Assembly (NCBI RefSeq): GCF_000350485.1
Contig: NZ_AORV01000015.1
Location: 89,512-153,511, forward strand
Origin: Ruminiclostridium cellobioparum subsp. termitidis CT1112
GTDB lineage: Bacteria > Bacillota > Clostridia > Acetivibrionales > DSM-1351
Length of the DNA stretch: 64,000 nt
Direction: 5' to 3'
Below are positions 51,674 to 60,100 of this stretch, piece by piece. How positions within the stretch are numbered: position 1 is the first letter of the stretch; each line of letters opens with the position of its first letter. The position numbers and the translations under genes are program-made. The notes beneath the pieces are model-generated. The model was not told the origin of the DNA. It saw nothing but the letters and a program-made list of their open reading frames with translations, and made no database searches.

Positions 51674-52099
51674 TTGTTTGAATTGATAGAACTGCTTACA
51701 CAGGTAAATGCCCGGATTTTAAGAGCATTGTCGCCTCTTGTAAAATCCAGCGACATATCTGTAACAGAATTGATCATACTTTGGAAAATCAATAAAAACG
51801 GCCCATGTAAAATAACAGATCTCTCGTTGAAAACGGGTGTCCCTGCCAGTACTTTGACCAGCTTGTTCGACAGATTGGAAACAAAGGATTTTTTAACAAG
51901 AATCCATGATAAAAAAGACAGGAGATGCATTCTTATACAGGGTACACCAAAATTAAAGGATATGATTGTATCCCTTGTTGAAAAAGCCGACGGTGAATTA
52001 ACCACTTTGTTGGACACACTTCCCCCGGAATTCCTGAAACATTTTCTGGAGGATTTGCAGACCCTGCAGAAACACTTGATAAAAGAAACCGATAATTGA
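51674..52099 (+). CDS. MarR-family transcriptional regulator of the efflux operon
   Basis: This 141-residue winged-helix protein has the recognition region CKITDLSLKTGVPASTLTSLF and wing TRIHDKKDRRCILIQ. The start is TTG 51674 with AGGAGG seven bases before it. It is followed after 49 bases by a drug-efflux MFS gene, the classic arrangement in which MarR represses the pump until it binds a toxic ligand. Confidence 0.88.
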   Translation: MFELIELLTQVNARILRALSPLVKSSDISVTELIILWKINKNGPCKITDLSLKTGVPASTLTSLFDRLETKDFLTRIHDKKDRRCILIQGTPKLKDMIVSLVEKADGELTTLLDTLPPEFLKHFLEDLQTLQKHLIKETDN

Positions 52100-52148
52100 A
52101 CCGGATTATTGCATTTTTGTAATATGCTTTATAGAAAGGATTGTCAAA

Positions 52149-53648
52149 ATGACTCAAATCACTCAAACTAAAAATGATCAAAAATGGGTTCTGCCCATCC
52201 TGGCAGCTCTAATCGGCGGCTTCATGTCGATCCTGGATTCCAGTATTGTTAACGTAGCTATTTCTAAAATGATGCAGGTTTTTAATACAACGGCCAGTCA
52301 GATCGAATGGGTCGTAACAGTTTACATGCTTGCTCTGGGTGTTGTAATACCCTTTAGCAGCTGGGCCGGAGATAAATTCGGTTATAAAAAATTATACATT
52401 TTTGCATTGTCAATGTTCACTTTCGGATCGTTCTTGTGTGCTATAAGCTGGAGCGTGAATTCCCTTATTATTTCGAGAGTGATTCAAGCTTTGGGCGGAG
52501 GTCTGTTAATGCCCACCATGATGACAATGGTTAAAAAAATTGTTCCCGCTGGAAGCTTTGGAACCGCAATGGGTATTGTCGGAGTGGCCCTTCTGATTGC
52601 TCCGGCTCTGGGTCCCACCATCGGAGGCTACCTGGTTGAATATGTGGACTGGAAATGGATATTTACAATAAATATTCCCATAGGGATTATCGGTATAATT
52701 TTATCTGTTTTTTTGCTTCCCAAATTTGAAAGACTGAAGGTGGAAAAGCTGGACCTTGGAGGTGCCGTCACTGCCGTCATAATGCTTTTCAGCCTGCTGC
52801 TTGCTCTGAGCAAAGGGAGTGACTGGGGCTGGACCTCAGGTACAACAATCCTTTTACTGCTTATTAGCGTGGCTGCATTTGGAATGTTTTTATTTTTGGA
52901 ATTAAGGCTTAAAAATCCTTTGCTGGATATAAGAGTTTTTAAAAACAGAAATTTTACAGCAGCAAATATAACAACCTTTATTACCACTGTAGGCTTATTT
53001 TCCGGTATATTCTTTGTACCCTTGTTTTTACAGAATATCAAAGGCTTAGGTGCTCTTGATACGGGCCTCATTATGCTTCCGGGTGCTCTGGTTTCCGGCC
53101 TGTTAATGCCGGTTATAGGCAAGCTGTATGATAAAACCGGCCCGAAACCCCTTGCGATATTCGGTATCATAAGTCTTGCCTATACCACTTACATGCTACA
53201 CGGCATTGATGTCACAACAAGCAATTCCAAAATCATTTACTGGATGGTTTTAAGAGGTATAAGTATGGCCTTTGCTGCCGTATCCGCTCAGGCCGCGTCC
53301 CTGGACTCTGTTACAAATTCTGAGGTCGGTGCTGCAACCGCCATATCAAATATCATATCAAGGGTATCAGGCTCCCTTGGAATTGCAGCTTTGACCAGCA
53401 TCTTAACAAGCCGCATAACCCATTATGCCGCACAAATCAGCACCGGCCTTATGTCAGCCGGAAAAACTGTTACTTCACAGGCTGCCCGGATTCAAGATGT
53501 GGCTTTTGTAAAAGGTCTCGAGGATGTTTTTTTGGCAGCATCGGTTTTAACTTTATTAGGACTAATACCGGCCCTCTTCCTGAAGAAAGCTTCCAAAGCA
53601 CCTGAGGAGAAGGTATTGGATACGGACAGCATAAGTTTGGACATGTGA
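52149..53648 (+). CDS. MFS multidrug efflux transporter, DHA2 (EmrB/QacA) type
   Basis: This 499-residue membrane protein has 14 predicted spans. The family motif SILDSSIVNVAISKM is near the start, motif A GDKFGYKKLY follows, and motif C is GVALLIAPALGPTIGGYL. It expels lipophilic drugs or metabolites by proton antiport. ATG 52149 follows AAAGGATTG. It forms an operon with the upstream MarR gene and ends before a bidirectional terminator at 53727. Confidence 0.93.
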   Translation: MTQITQTKNDQKWVLPILAALIGGFMSILDSSIVNVAISKMMQVFNTTASQIEWVVTVYMLALGVVIPFSSWAGDKFGYKKLYIFALSMFTFGSFLCAISWSVNSLIISRVIQALGGGLLMPTMMTMVKKIVPAGSFGTAMGIVGVALLIAPALGPTIGGYLVEYVDWKWIFTINIPIGIIGIILSVFLLPKFERLKVEKLDLGGAVTAVIMLFSLLLALSKGSDWGWTSGTTILLLLISVAAFGMFLFLELRLKNPLLDIRVFKNRNFTAANITTFITTVGLFSGIFFVPLFLQNIKGLGALDTGLIMLPGALVSGLLMPVIGKLYDKTGPKPLAIFGIISLAYTTYMLHGIDVTTSNSKIIYWMVLRGISMAFAAVSAQAASLDSVTNSEVGAATAISNIISRVSGSLGIAALTSILTSRITHYAAQISTGLMSAGKTVTSQAARIQDVAFVKGLEDVFLAASVLTLLGLIPALFLKKASKAPEEKVLDTDSISLDM

Positions 53649-53726
53649 ACACCGGGGGACAAATCCCCCCTTGCAGGTTTTATGTTTCTCGTTAACAGTT
53701 TTAAATATACCAAATACTGAAACAAA

Positions 53727-53759
53727 AAAAATCAGGTCTCATCTATAAACCTGATTTTT
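53727..53759. terminator. Bidirectional terminator
   Basis: AAAAATCAGGT pairs with ACCTGATTTTT around an eleven-base loop. It ends the MFS operon on the plus strand and the coiled-coil gene on the minus strand. Confidence 0.85.
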
Positions 53760-53780
53760 AATATGTATTAGATGTTTTCA

Positions 53781-54068
53781 TCATTTTGATTTAGTTTTCT
53801 TTCCGCCTTTAATAACTGTTATTTCTACATCCTGCTTTTCAACTTTTGCTGAAAGATCATCTACCTTCTTTTCAACAACTGTAAGCTTTTCAAAAGTTTG
53901 CTTATACCCATCAAAAACTGCATCAAGCTTATTTTCAAACCTGATTACATCATTTTTCAGGCCTCTTATTTCTTTTTTTGTTTCTTTTCTGAATTCATTC
54001 ATATCTTTTCTGAATTCCGAAAACTCATCATACATTTTTGTCACTAATTCAAACATTTTATCTTCCAT
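53781..54068 (-). CDS. Small coiled-coil protein, function unknown
   Basis: This 95-residue, highly charged protein is almost entirely coiled coil (FRKDMNEFRKETKKEIRGL, FEKLTVVEKKVDDLSAKVEK), with a basic tail. Similar short proteins are common in Firmicutes and have no assigned role. The ATG at 54068 has GGAG ten bases upstream. It appears monocistronic and ends before a bidirectional terminator. Confidence 0.65.
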   Translation of the reverse strand: MEDKMFELVTKMYDEFSEFRKDMNEFRKETKKEIRGLKNDVIRFENKLDAVFDGYKQTFEKLTVVEKKVDDLSAKVEKQDVEITVIKGGKKTKSK

Positions 54069-54176
54069 TTGCTACACTCTCCATTCCTCATTTAATTTTA
54101 CCAAATCATGTTCAAAAATGCCACAGGATAAAAAAGTTTTTCCAAGTTATCTAATTTATAGCTCAAAAGATTGATA

Positions 54177-54204
54177 AAAAGGGTGGGCTGTCAACCCGCC
54201 CTTT
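54177..54204 (-). terminator. Terminator of the DUF6809 operon
   Basis: AAAAGGGTGGG and CCCGCCCTTTT form an 11-bp stem with one G-T pair. On the minus strand it is followed by a run ending TTTTTATC, about 125 bases after the DUF6809 stop. Confidence 0.8.
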
Positions 54205-54330
54205 TCGGTCATATTCATCATAAGCAGTAATAGGTGGTATTGTTAACTTATACCATAACCCAAAATAGCCTGTACATCATCTTTTGTAACTACATCAATG
54301 GCACAGTTCTAATCCTGGTGAGTACAAGCT

Positions 54331-54624
54331 TTAATTCTTATTACGTACAAGCTCCCCCTTCCCAGTAATCACTTCAATCATAATCCATGTGGCAAGCTTA
54401 AAACCATACATAAACGACGCTTCAGCATGAAGAGAATCCACTTCAGAACGTAAGTCCATCAGAGCCTCAAACTCCGCAAATTCATCCTTTGAAAGCTTAT
54501 TTCTCCACATGTTCATCATTTCGGATATCTTTTTACTTAATAGTGAATAGTCAGGGTCTCTTGAAATGATCAATTCATCAGGGTATATACTGCCATTAAA
54601 CAGTTCCTGTAATATGGATTTCAT
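54331..54624 (-). CDS. DUF6809-like small protein
   Basis: This 97-residue protein begins MKSILQELFNGSIYPDE and ends ATWIMIEVITGKGE, the usual pattern of the DUF6809 family. That family is found in clostridial accessory regions and has no known function. Its ATG overlaps the stop of the gene before it (54621-54926) by four bases, so the two are coupled. A terminator follows at 54177. Confidence 0.7.
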   Translation of the reverse strand: MKSILQELFNGSIYPDELIISRDPDYSLLSKKISEMMNMWRNKLSKDEFAEFEALMDLRSEVDSLHAEASFMYGFKLATWIMIEVITGKGELVRNKN

Positions 54625-54926
54625 AGGCTCACCTCTATGCTGAGGGCTCCAAGAAAGGTCAAAATTTTGCTGCTGTCTCTCATACCTTGAATATAAACTT
54701 CATCAATTTCAAAACCATGTTTTCTGGTTTCGCCTTCATAATGGCGGTGAATGGTTATAAACTCAGCTCTCTCAAAACGCTGAAACAGTTCCTCCACCAT
54801 ATTTTCAGTTTTCTCCTGCAATGTACATAATTCCAGATATTGTGAATTGTTTTTTAAACGACTTATTGCAATCTCTTCCCGCATATTGATGAAGGTTTTA
54901 ATCATTTTGCTTTCTTCGTTTGTCAT
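54621..54926 (-). CDS. Conserved hypothetical protein coupled to the DUF6809 gene
   Basis: I do not recognise this 101-residue protein. It is helical in its N-terminal half (ESKMIKTFINMREEIAISRL) and more mixed afterwards (RHYEGETRKHGFEIDEVY). I chose ATG 54926 because AAAGG lies eight bases before it. The in-frame ATG at 54935 is too close to that site. It forms a coupled pair with DUF6809. Confidence 0.6.
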   Translation of the reverse strand: MTNEESKMIKTFINMREEIAISRLKNNSQYLELCTLQEKTENMVEELFQRFERAEFITIHRHYEGETRKHGFEIDEVYIQGMRDSSKILTFLGALSIEVSL

Positions 54927-55068
54927 AAGCGCCATCCTTTCAGTCAGTTTTCCGGCAAGCTTGATAGGAACTTCAGCGCATGATATAATATTTACGCTGC
55001 AATTGCCTTTGGGCGGTTGTCGGTATGGGAAGTGGCGTGTATCTTTTGTGAGAGGGCGCCGCTTCCTT

Positions 55069-55242
55069 TCATTTTTCTTTGGACAAAAGCATTTTTAATC
55101 CCTGCCTTATCGCCTCTGTTCGAGAAATATTATGCTTTGCACAATAAGCAGTTAAAGCATTATTTATTTCCTCGTCAAAACGTACTTTGATGCTGATATT
55201 CTTGGGATTATCCGCTTTTGGCCGCCCTGTTCGTGGACTCAA
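55069..55242 (-). CDS. Ribbon-helix-helix DNA-binding protein (57 residues, TTG start)
   Basis: This short gene reads MSPRTGRPKADNPKNISIKV at its start, then RFDEEINNALTAYC and HNISRTEAIRQGL, a classic ribbon-helix-helix (Arc/CopG) fold with an N-terminal basic RPK arm. The TTG at 55242 has AGGTGA about seven bases upstream. It lies 143 bases upstream of the hypothetical/DUF6809 pair on the same strand and may regulate it. Proteins of this type are frequent on clostridial mobile elements. Confidence 0.75.
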   Translation of the reverse strand: MSPRTGRPKADNPKNISIKVRFDEEINNALTAYCAKHNISRTEAIRQGLKMLLSKEK

Positions 55243-55869
55243 AAATCATCACCTCACTTTTTGCACTCCATAAAGTCAATAGTTTTAAAATCAATAAGTA
55301 TATTTTTGTAATGTACAATATGGAACAAACAGTAAAGGAGAACTTCTAAATATGGATTTTTATGGTGTGTTGGAAGATATCACCATCCAGCTCAATAAAC
55401 GTGTGGATTTATTTGAAATGTCTGAATTAAGGAGAACTACCACCATCTCTTCTGTTTAGAGCAGGATGGAATTCTTTGATGTAATTCGATATATATACTG
55501 ATTTATTTTTGAGCAGTTTATGGAAGATAAAAAGCATGTTCTTTTACTGTTTCTCAGATTAACGAGTTGGCGAAAGATACAGCACAATCACTCAGTAAGG
55601 CTATTACAATATTCCTTGGAAAAGCATTATAATTATATTATGCACAATTTTATGTTAGATTACTCCATTTACACAGATTACGGGACACTCCTAGCAAGTT
55701 AAATTTATAGTAATTTTATTTGAATATTTCTCTTTTGTGGGTCTAGCCCGTCAACAATGAGGACGGGCCGTGAGGGGGCAGTGAGGCAAGTTTTTTAGAC
55801 ATACCTCACTTCTGTACTCATAAAAGATTTGATATTTATCTGTTAAGTCATAGACATACTCTTAAATTT
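55243..55869. other. Decayed intergenic region
   Basis: Within this 627-base gap the only ribosome-site-supported frame is a 35-codon one on the plus strand at 55352-55459 (AAAGGAG, then MDFYGVLEDITIQLNKRVDL). It could be a truncated nucleotidyltransferase-like start. Later fragments such as INELAKDTAQSLSKA (about 55560-55630, plus) have no start codon. The region looks like eroded gene remnants. Confidence 0.4.
55746..55768. terminator. GC-rich hairpin downstream of the two-TM immunity-like gene
   Basis: GCCCGTC and GACGGGC form a 7-bp stem with a nine-base loop in AT-rich surroundings. There is no clear T run on either side, so termination is only likely. Confidence 0.4.
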
Positions 55870-56163
55870 TCATTTAGTACTATAGTTTCCAAGTAGTACA
55901 TTAATAATTATTCCCCAGAATACAAATGACCAGAAAATATCTGCAATATGTAATAGCACTTTCTTTACAATACCAAACTTTTCATTTTTAGGACTTCCAA
56001 ATGTCCCAAAACTTCTTGCCACTAAAAGAAATGCGAATACCAAAAAGGGTATAGAATATATTATATAAAGCACTTTAAGTGGAACAATTATAAAATCTAT
56101 TTTTCCCTGAAAATGTAAATCTCCATATAAAATGTTTAACATATTCTTCATATTTTTAACCAT
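55870..56163 (-). CDS. Two-TM putative immunity protein, paralogue 2
   Basis: This protein of up to 97 residues has hydrophobic segments VPLKVLYIIYSIPFLVFAFLLV and IADIFWSFVFWGIIINVLL. It is paralogous to 56267-56542, sharing LNILYGDL / LKVLYGRL, KIDFIIVPL / KIDIIVLPL and the RSFGTFG / RSLGAFG loop. It directly follows a decayed copy of an Rhs toxin tail, so it probably once gave immunity to that toxin. The start is uncertain (56163 or 56142) and no good ribosome binding site is visible. Confidence 0.55.
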   Translation of the reverse strand: MVKNMKNMLNILYGDLHFQGKIDFIIVPLKVLYIIYSIPFLVFAFLLVARSFGTFGSPKNEKFGIVKKVLLHIADIFWSFVFWGIIINVLLGNYSTK

Positions 56164-56164
56164 G

Positions 56165-56250
56165 TCTAGTCCACCGTAGATCATCACCTAGCATTAGCTA
56201 CACCAATGCTGAAACAGTATTAGCCAAACTTCTAGCAAACCAAATGAGAC
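56165..56250 (-). pseudogene. Decayed remnant of an Rhs toxin C-terminus, copy 2
   Basis: On the minus strand this segment matches the end of the copy at 56593-56757 base for base over GGTGATGATC.AC.GTGGACT and AGACATGG, but with in-frame stops. It sits immediately before the second immunity-like gene, so toxin tail and immunity gene were probably duplicated or deposited together. Confidence 0.5.
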
Positions 56251-56266
56251 CCGCTTCCTCTGTTAG

Positions 56267-56542
56267 TCATTTGTTTTTTAGTAATATATTTTCTATCATC
56301 ATTGAAATAAATATCCATAACCCAAACGAAATAACAATTGCTGAAAAATGCAGGAGTATTTTCTCCATATTACTAGAATTATCTTTAAATGCATTACCAA
56401 ATGCACCCAAACTCCTCAACGCAAGAAGTAAGGTAAACACTAGAAAAGGGAAGGTATAAATGATATAGATAAAAATAAGCGGTAAAACTATTATATCTAT
56501 TTTTCTTTTGTATGCTAGTCTTCCATATAACACTTTCAACAT
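56267..56542 (-). CDS. Two-TM putative immunity protein, paralogue 1
   Basis: This protein of 91 residues begins MLKVLYGRLAYKRKIDIIVL. It has two membrane segments (FIYIIYTFPFLVFTLLLAL and IVISFGLWIFISMMI) and a paralogue at 55870-56163. It lies just after the intact orphan toxin tail at 56593-56757. Small membrane immunity proteins often accompany Rhs and WapA toxins. The frame is open from 56608, but the conserved region starts at ATG 56542. The exact start is uncertain. Confidence 0.58.
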   Translation of the reverse strand: MLKVLYGRLAYKRKIDIIVLPLIFIYIIYTFPFLVFTLLLALRSLGAFGNAFKDNSSNMEKILLHFSAIVISFGLWIFISMMIENILLKNK

Positions 56543-56592
56543 AGCATAACACCGTTCCTTTCGAATAAATCCTTTTAATTTATTAGCCTTTC

Positions 56593-56757
56593 TCATTTGT
56601 AGCAACATAATTTAGATGCATTTTTCACATTAAATTGATTAACATTATCTGCCCATGTCTTAGTCCACTGTGGATCATCACCTGGCATTAACTGCACCAA
56701 CGGAGGTGACAAGTGGGTAATTTTTAGTGTTTTAGCACCATTCTGTCTAGCAATCAC
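56593..56757 (-). pseudogene. Orphan Rhs toxin C-terminal fragment, copy 1
   Basis: An intact 54-codon frame from a GTG reads VIARQNGAKTLKITHLSPPL, then VQLMPGDDPQWTKTWADNVN and a short tail. This resembles the extreme C-terminus of known bacterial Rhs/DUF toxins (LSPPxVQLMPGxD...W..NVNxF). It lacks the rest of the toxin and any Rhs core, so it is a displaced tip left when the current tip was acquired. Confidence 0.6.
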
Positions 56758-56807
56758 TTATGCTCGTCAGCTTTCCTAGATTTATAGATACTCCCATTGA
56801 ATATCGT

Positions 56808-57098
56808 CTATTTCTTAAAAAAGTTACTAAAAAAATGCTTTGAGTCTGCTTCATCAAATTCCGTTTGCCACTTGTTAATAAAAACTCTTATTTTAGTGAG
56901 TATGTCTCTTTTGTCGGAATCTGTAAACATTGTACCTTCATCACTGAGTTTATTCATTTTTTCCATGAATATTTCTGTTATCAGTTTTTCTAATATTTCA
57001 TTCTGTTGAACTGAAGATAAATCAAATTCTTTACTTTTAATATACACTTTTCGATATGCTTCTTTTACATCCATAAGATCTTTTTCATCAAAATTCAT
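56808..57098 (-). CDS. Putative immunity protein for the Rhs C-terminal toxin
   Basis: This 96-residue, soluble, helical and acidic protein (KEFDLSSVQQNEILEKLITE, KIRVFINKWQTEFDE) is encoded 26 bases after the Rhs stop on the same strand. The position is that of a cognate immunity gene. It has no similarity to the two membrane proteins downstream, which fits different toxin tips having different antidotes. ATG 57098 follows GAGGG. Function is inferred from position. Confidence 0.62.
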   Translation of the reverse strand: MNFDEKDLMDVKEAYRKVYIKSKEFDLSSVQQNEILEKLITEIFMEKMNKLSDEGTMFTDSDKRDILTKIRVFINKWQTEFDEADSKHFFSNFFKK

Positions 57099-57124
57099 AT
57101 TTAACCCTCACTAATTATTTATAA

Positions 57125-60100
57125 TTATTTATTTAATGTTTTTAATAAAACTTCAATTGCATCCCTTAAGTCTTCAGCCTCTGCACTCGCCTTAAGTTGC
57201 TCAAATACCTCTTGAGTATACTTTGCGCTTATAGTTTCTTGAGTTAAATCCTTAGTTACTGTTTTAATTGGGCTGTATCTACTAATAGTTCCAATAGCAG
57301 GATTCTGTATAAACCTTCCTGTTTCTGAATCTCGTAAAGTAGAATTTCGAATTATAATTGATACCTCTCTATTTACAGTATTGAACGTTGCTGGACTCTT
57401 TCCAATAGAAGCTGCTGCATCGCTAATTTTTGCTTCCAAAGCTGCATTATACTGCACTGCTGCCATGGAGTCAGCACCTAATGAGGCCACAAAAAGCATC
57501 GCATTTGCAATTTGCATATTTTCGTTAAAATCCCTTTGTATTACAGCATCTTTATAGTCTTTTCCAAATTCAGTCTCCAGTGTATTTAGCATTTGATTCC
57601 TTCCAGGAGCTTGTGTTAAATTATACAAACCAGAAGGTAAAAGCTGCTTTGCTGCATATGGAGTTTTATCACTCGCGAGGTTTTGATTCCAAGCACTATT
57701 AAATGATTCTTTGATTGCGTCGTCGAGGCTAACACTATTCCCCGTTCCCTGATTACCATTTTTTGAAACACTGCTACTGTTATTTGATACAGCTGGCGAA
57801 GACTTTGGAGTAACGCCGGTTATTACTACCTTACCATCTTTAACATCTGTTTTGACTACCCCTCCTGTAGCTTTCTGCAAACTAGATATTTGATTTAACG
57901 TATTATTAAATGTCGTATTTGACATTAATATCGTTTTATCGCTAATACCTCCCGTTTTTGCTTTTGATGCACTTTGTATCGCAGCTTCTTTGGCATAATC
58001 CGGGGCATTCACAGTTGCTGATGTTGATTTCAAATATGTCAATGTTTGATTGCCCACTATGCCATCTGATTTTATTTTATAATCATTTTGAAATTGCTTT
58101 ATTGCTGTTTCTGTCTTTGAACCAAAAGCACCGTCTGCTTTACCCACATTATAACCAAGCTTTTGCAACATTTCCTGAATTGCAACTACTCCATCACCTT
58201 TTGAACCTACCTTCATGGTTACGTGCCCCGTCGGATCAGTATACATCAACGGCTCATTGTGACAATATGTATACAGATTCAAGCTCAACGGGTCGTTGCG
58301 GTCACCCAGATAGATATCCTCTTGCAGGAATCTGGCTGTTTTGGGATCATACATTCTGGCGTTCAGATAGTACAGTCCTGTCTCCTTGTCGTACTGGTAG
58401 CCTGCATAGGTTATGCTGTTGCTGGCACTTCCTGTTGTGTCGGTTATGTTTCCGAAGGCATCATAGTAGTAGGTCGCTGCTATCGTTCCGTCCGGCCTTA
58501 ACAGGGCGGTTACGTCTGCATGTCCATTGTACATGTAGTAGTAGGTGGTTCCGTCGGCCGTTCTCATGAGCAGGTTCGTGCCATATACGTTCCTGGCCTT
58601 CTGGGTGTTTGACTGATCCACTTCCAGGACTACCTTGTCATAATCGTACAGATATCTGGTTATTGCTCCGTTTACTCTTTTTTCTATTCTGTAGCCTTCT
58701 CCGTTATAGAGGTTTTCTACAGCGCTGCCGCCTGTAACTGCCCGTATTAGCTGATTTCTGCTGTCGTAGCTGTTTGTGACGGTTACCGTGCCGTTTACGG
58801 TGGTTGTGAGCTGATTTCCGTTGTTGTCATAGGCGTATGCCGTTGTGGTTGTCAGGGTGCCGTTCTGTTTTGCGGTTACCTGCATAAGCCTGTTCTGCTC
58901 GTTATAGCTGTATGTATTGAGTGCTGTGCTGCTCTCCGACTGGATGGTTTCTGTTTCCCTGTTTCCGGCTTTGTCGAAGGTGTAGGTGGTTTTTGTACCG
59001 TTTGGTTCGCTTACTGTTTCCAGTCTGTTCAGCACATCATAGGTATAACTTGTAGTGCCTTTTGCATCGGTTTTTGTTATCTGGTTGTGAGCTGCATCGT
59101 AGGTATAGCTGTAGGTGTCTATTATACTTCCGTCTGCTTTTTTGTTTGTCAGCGTGTGCAGCAGCCCATCTGCATAGTAGGTGTAGTCTTCTCTTGCTCC
59201 TCCGCTGTATACTACACTTTCTCTTGCCCCGTTGTCCAGATAGCTGTAGGTTGTTGTTTTTCCGTCTGCTGTGACAGCTTTCAGTCTGCCTGCCCTGTCA
59301 TATTCTTTTGTGGTTACGTTGCCTTTCGGATCTGTTGTGTTTTCCGCCCAACAACCCGGTTCCATGCCTGTTATTATATCATACTCATATACGCTTTTTC
59401 CAATGTTTGGCACTGTTTTTGCTGTTACCCTGTTCAGCTCATCATAGGTTCTGACGGTAGTTCCCGTGCTGTCTGTCATTGTCAGCTGGTTACCGTTGCC
59501 GTCATAGGTATAGGTTATGGTTTCAGAACCTATGGTCTGGGTCAGCAGTCTGCCATGTATATCATAGGTGTAGTTTATGGTTTTTCCGTTTCTGTCTGTT
59601 TTTGCAGCCGGTGTTCCATCTGCATTATAGGTACTGGTTTCTGTTTTTGCAGGATTATAGCTGTAATTGCCTGGCGTTCCTGTACGGCCGCCGTGGTCTA
59701 TCCGTTTTGATACTTTGTTGGCTGCATTGTATTCATAGGTGGTTATGTTGCCTTTTGCGTCTTTTTGTGAAAGCAGGTTCCCGTTCAGGTCATACGAATA
59801 CTCCGTACTTTCATTTTTGGCGTTTGTTACTTTATTAAGTCTGTTGTATTCGTCATATTGATAGGAGGTCTGGTTGTTTCTTCCGTCTTTCTTCGTTGCT
59901 ATATTGCCCAATTCATCATAGGTCTGGCTGGTTGTATGGCCTTCGGGATCTGTTGTCGCCAGCAGTCTGTTGTTTTTGTCATAGGTGTATTGTGTAGTCT
60001 GGTTCAACGCATCATAAGCTTTTTCCTGTACATTGTTATGGTTGTATTCCAGCTTCTGTATGCTGTGGTTATAAGCATCTTTTTGCTCTATTAACCTGTT

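Noticed and set aside
54243..54308. Minus-strand fragment reading CAIDVVTKDDVQAILGYGIS before a stop
   Set aside because: It looks like the end of a gene but is cut by an upstream in-frame stop and has no start; too short to assign.
55520..55702. 60-codon plus-strand frame
   Set aside because: No ribosome binding site and low-complexity composition; falls in an eroded intergenic region.
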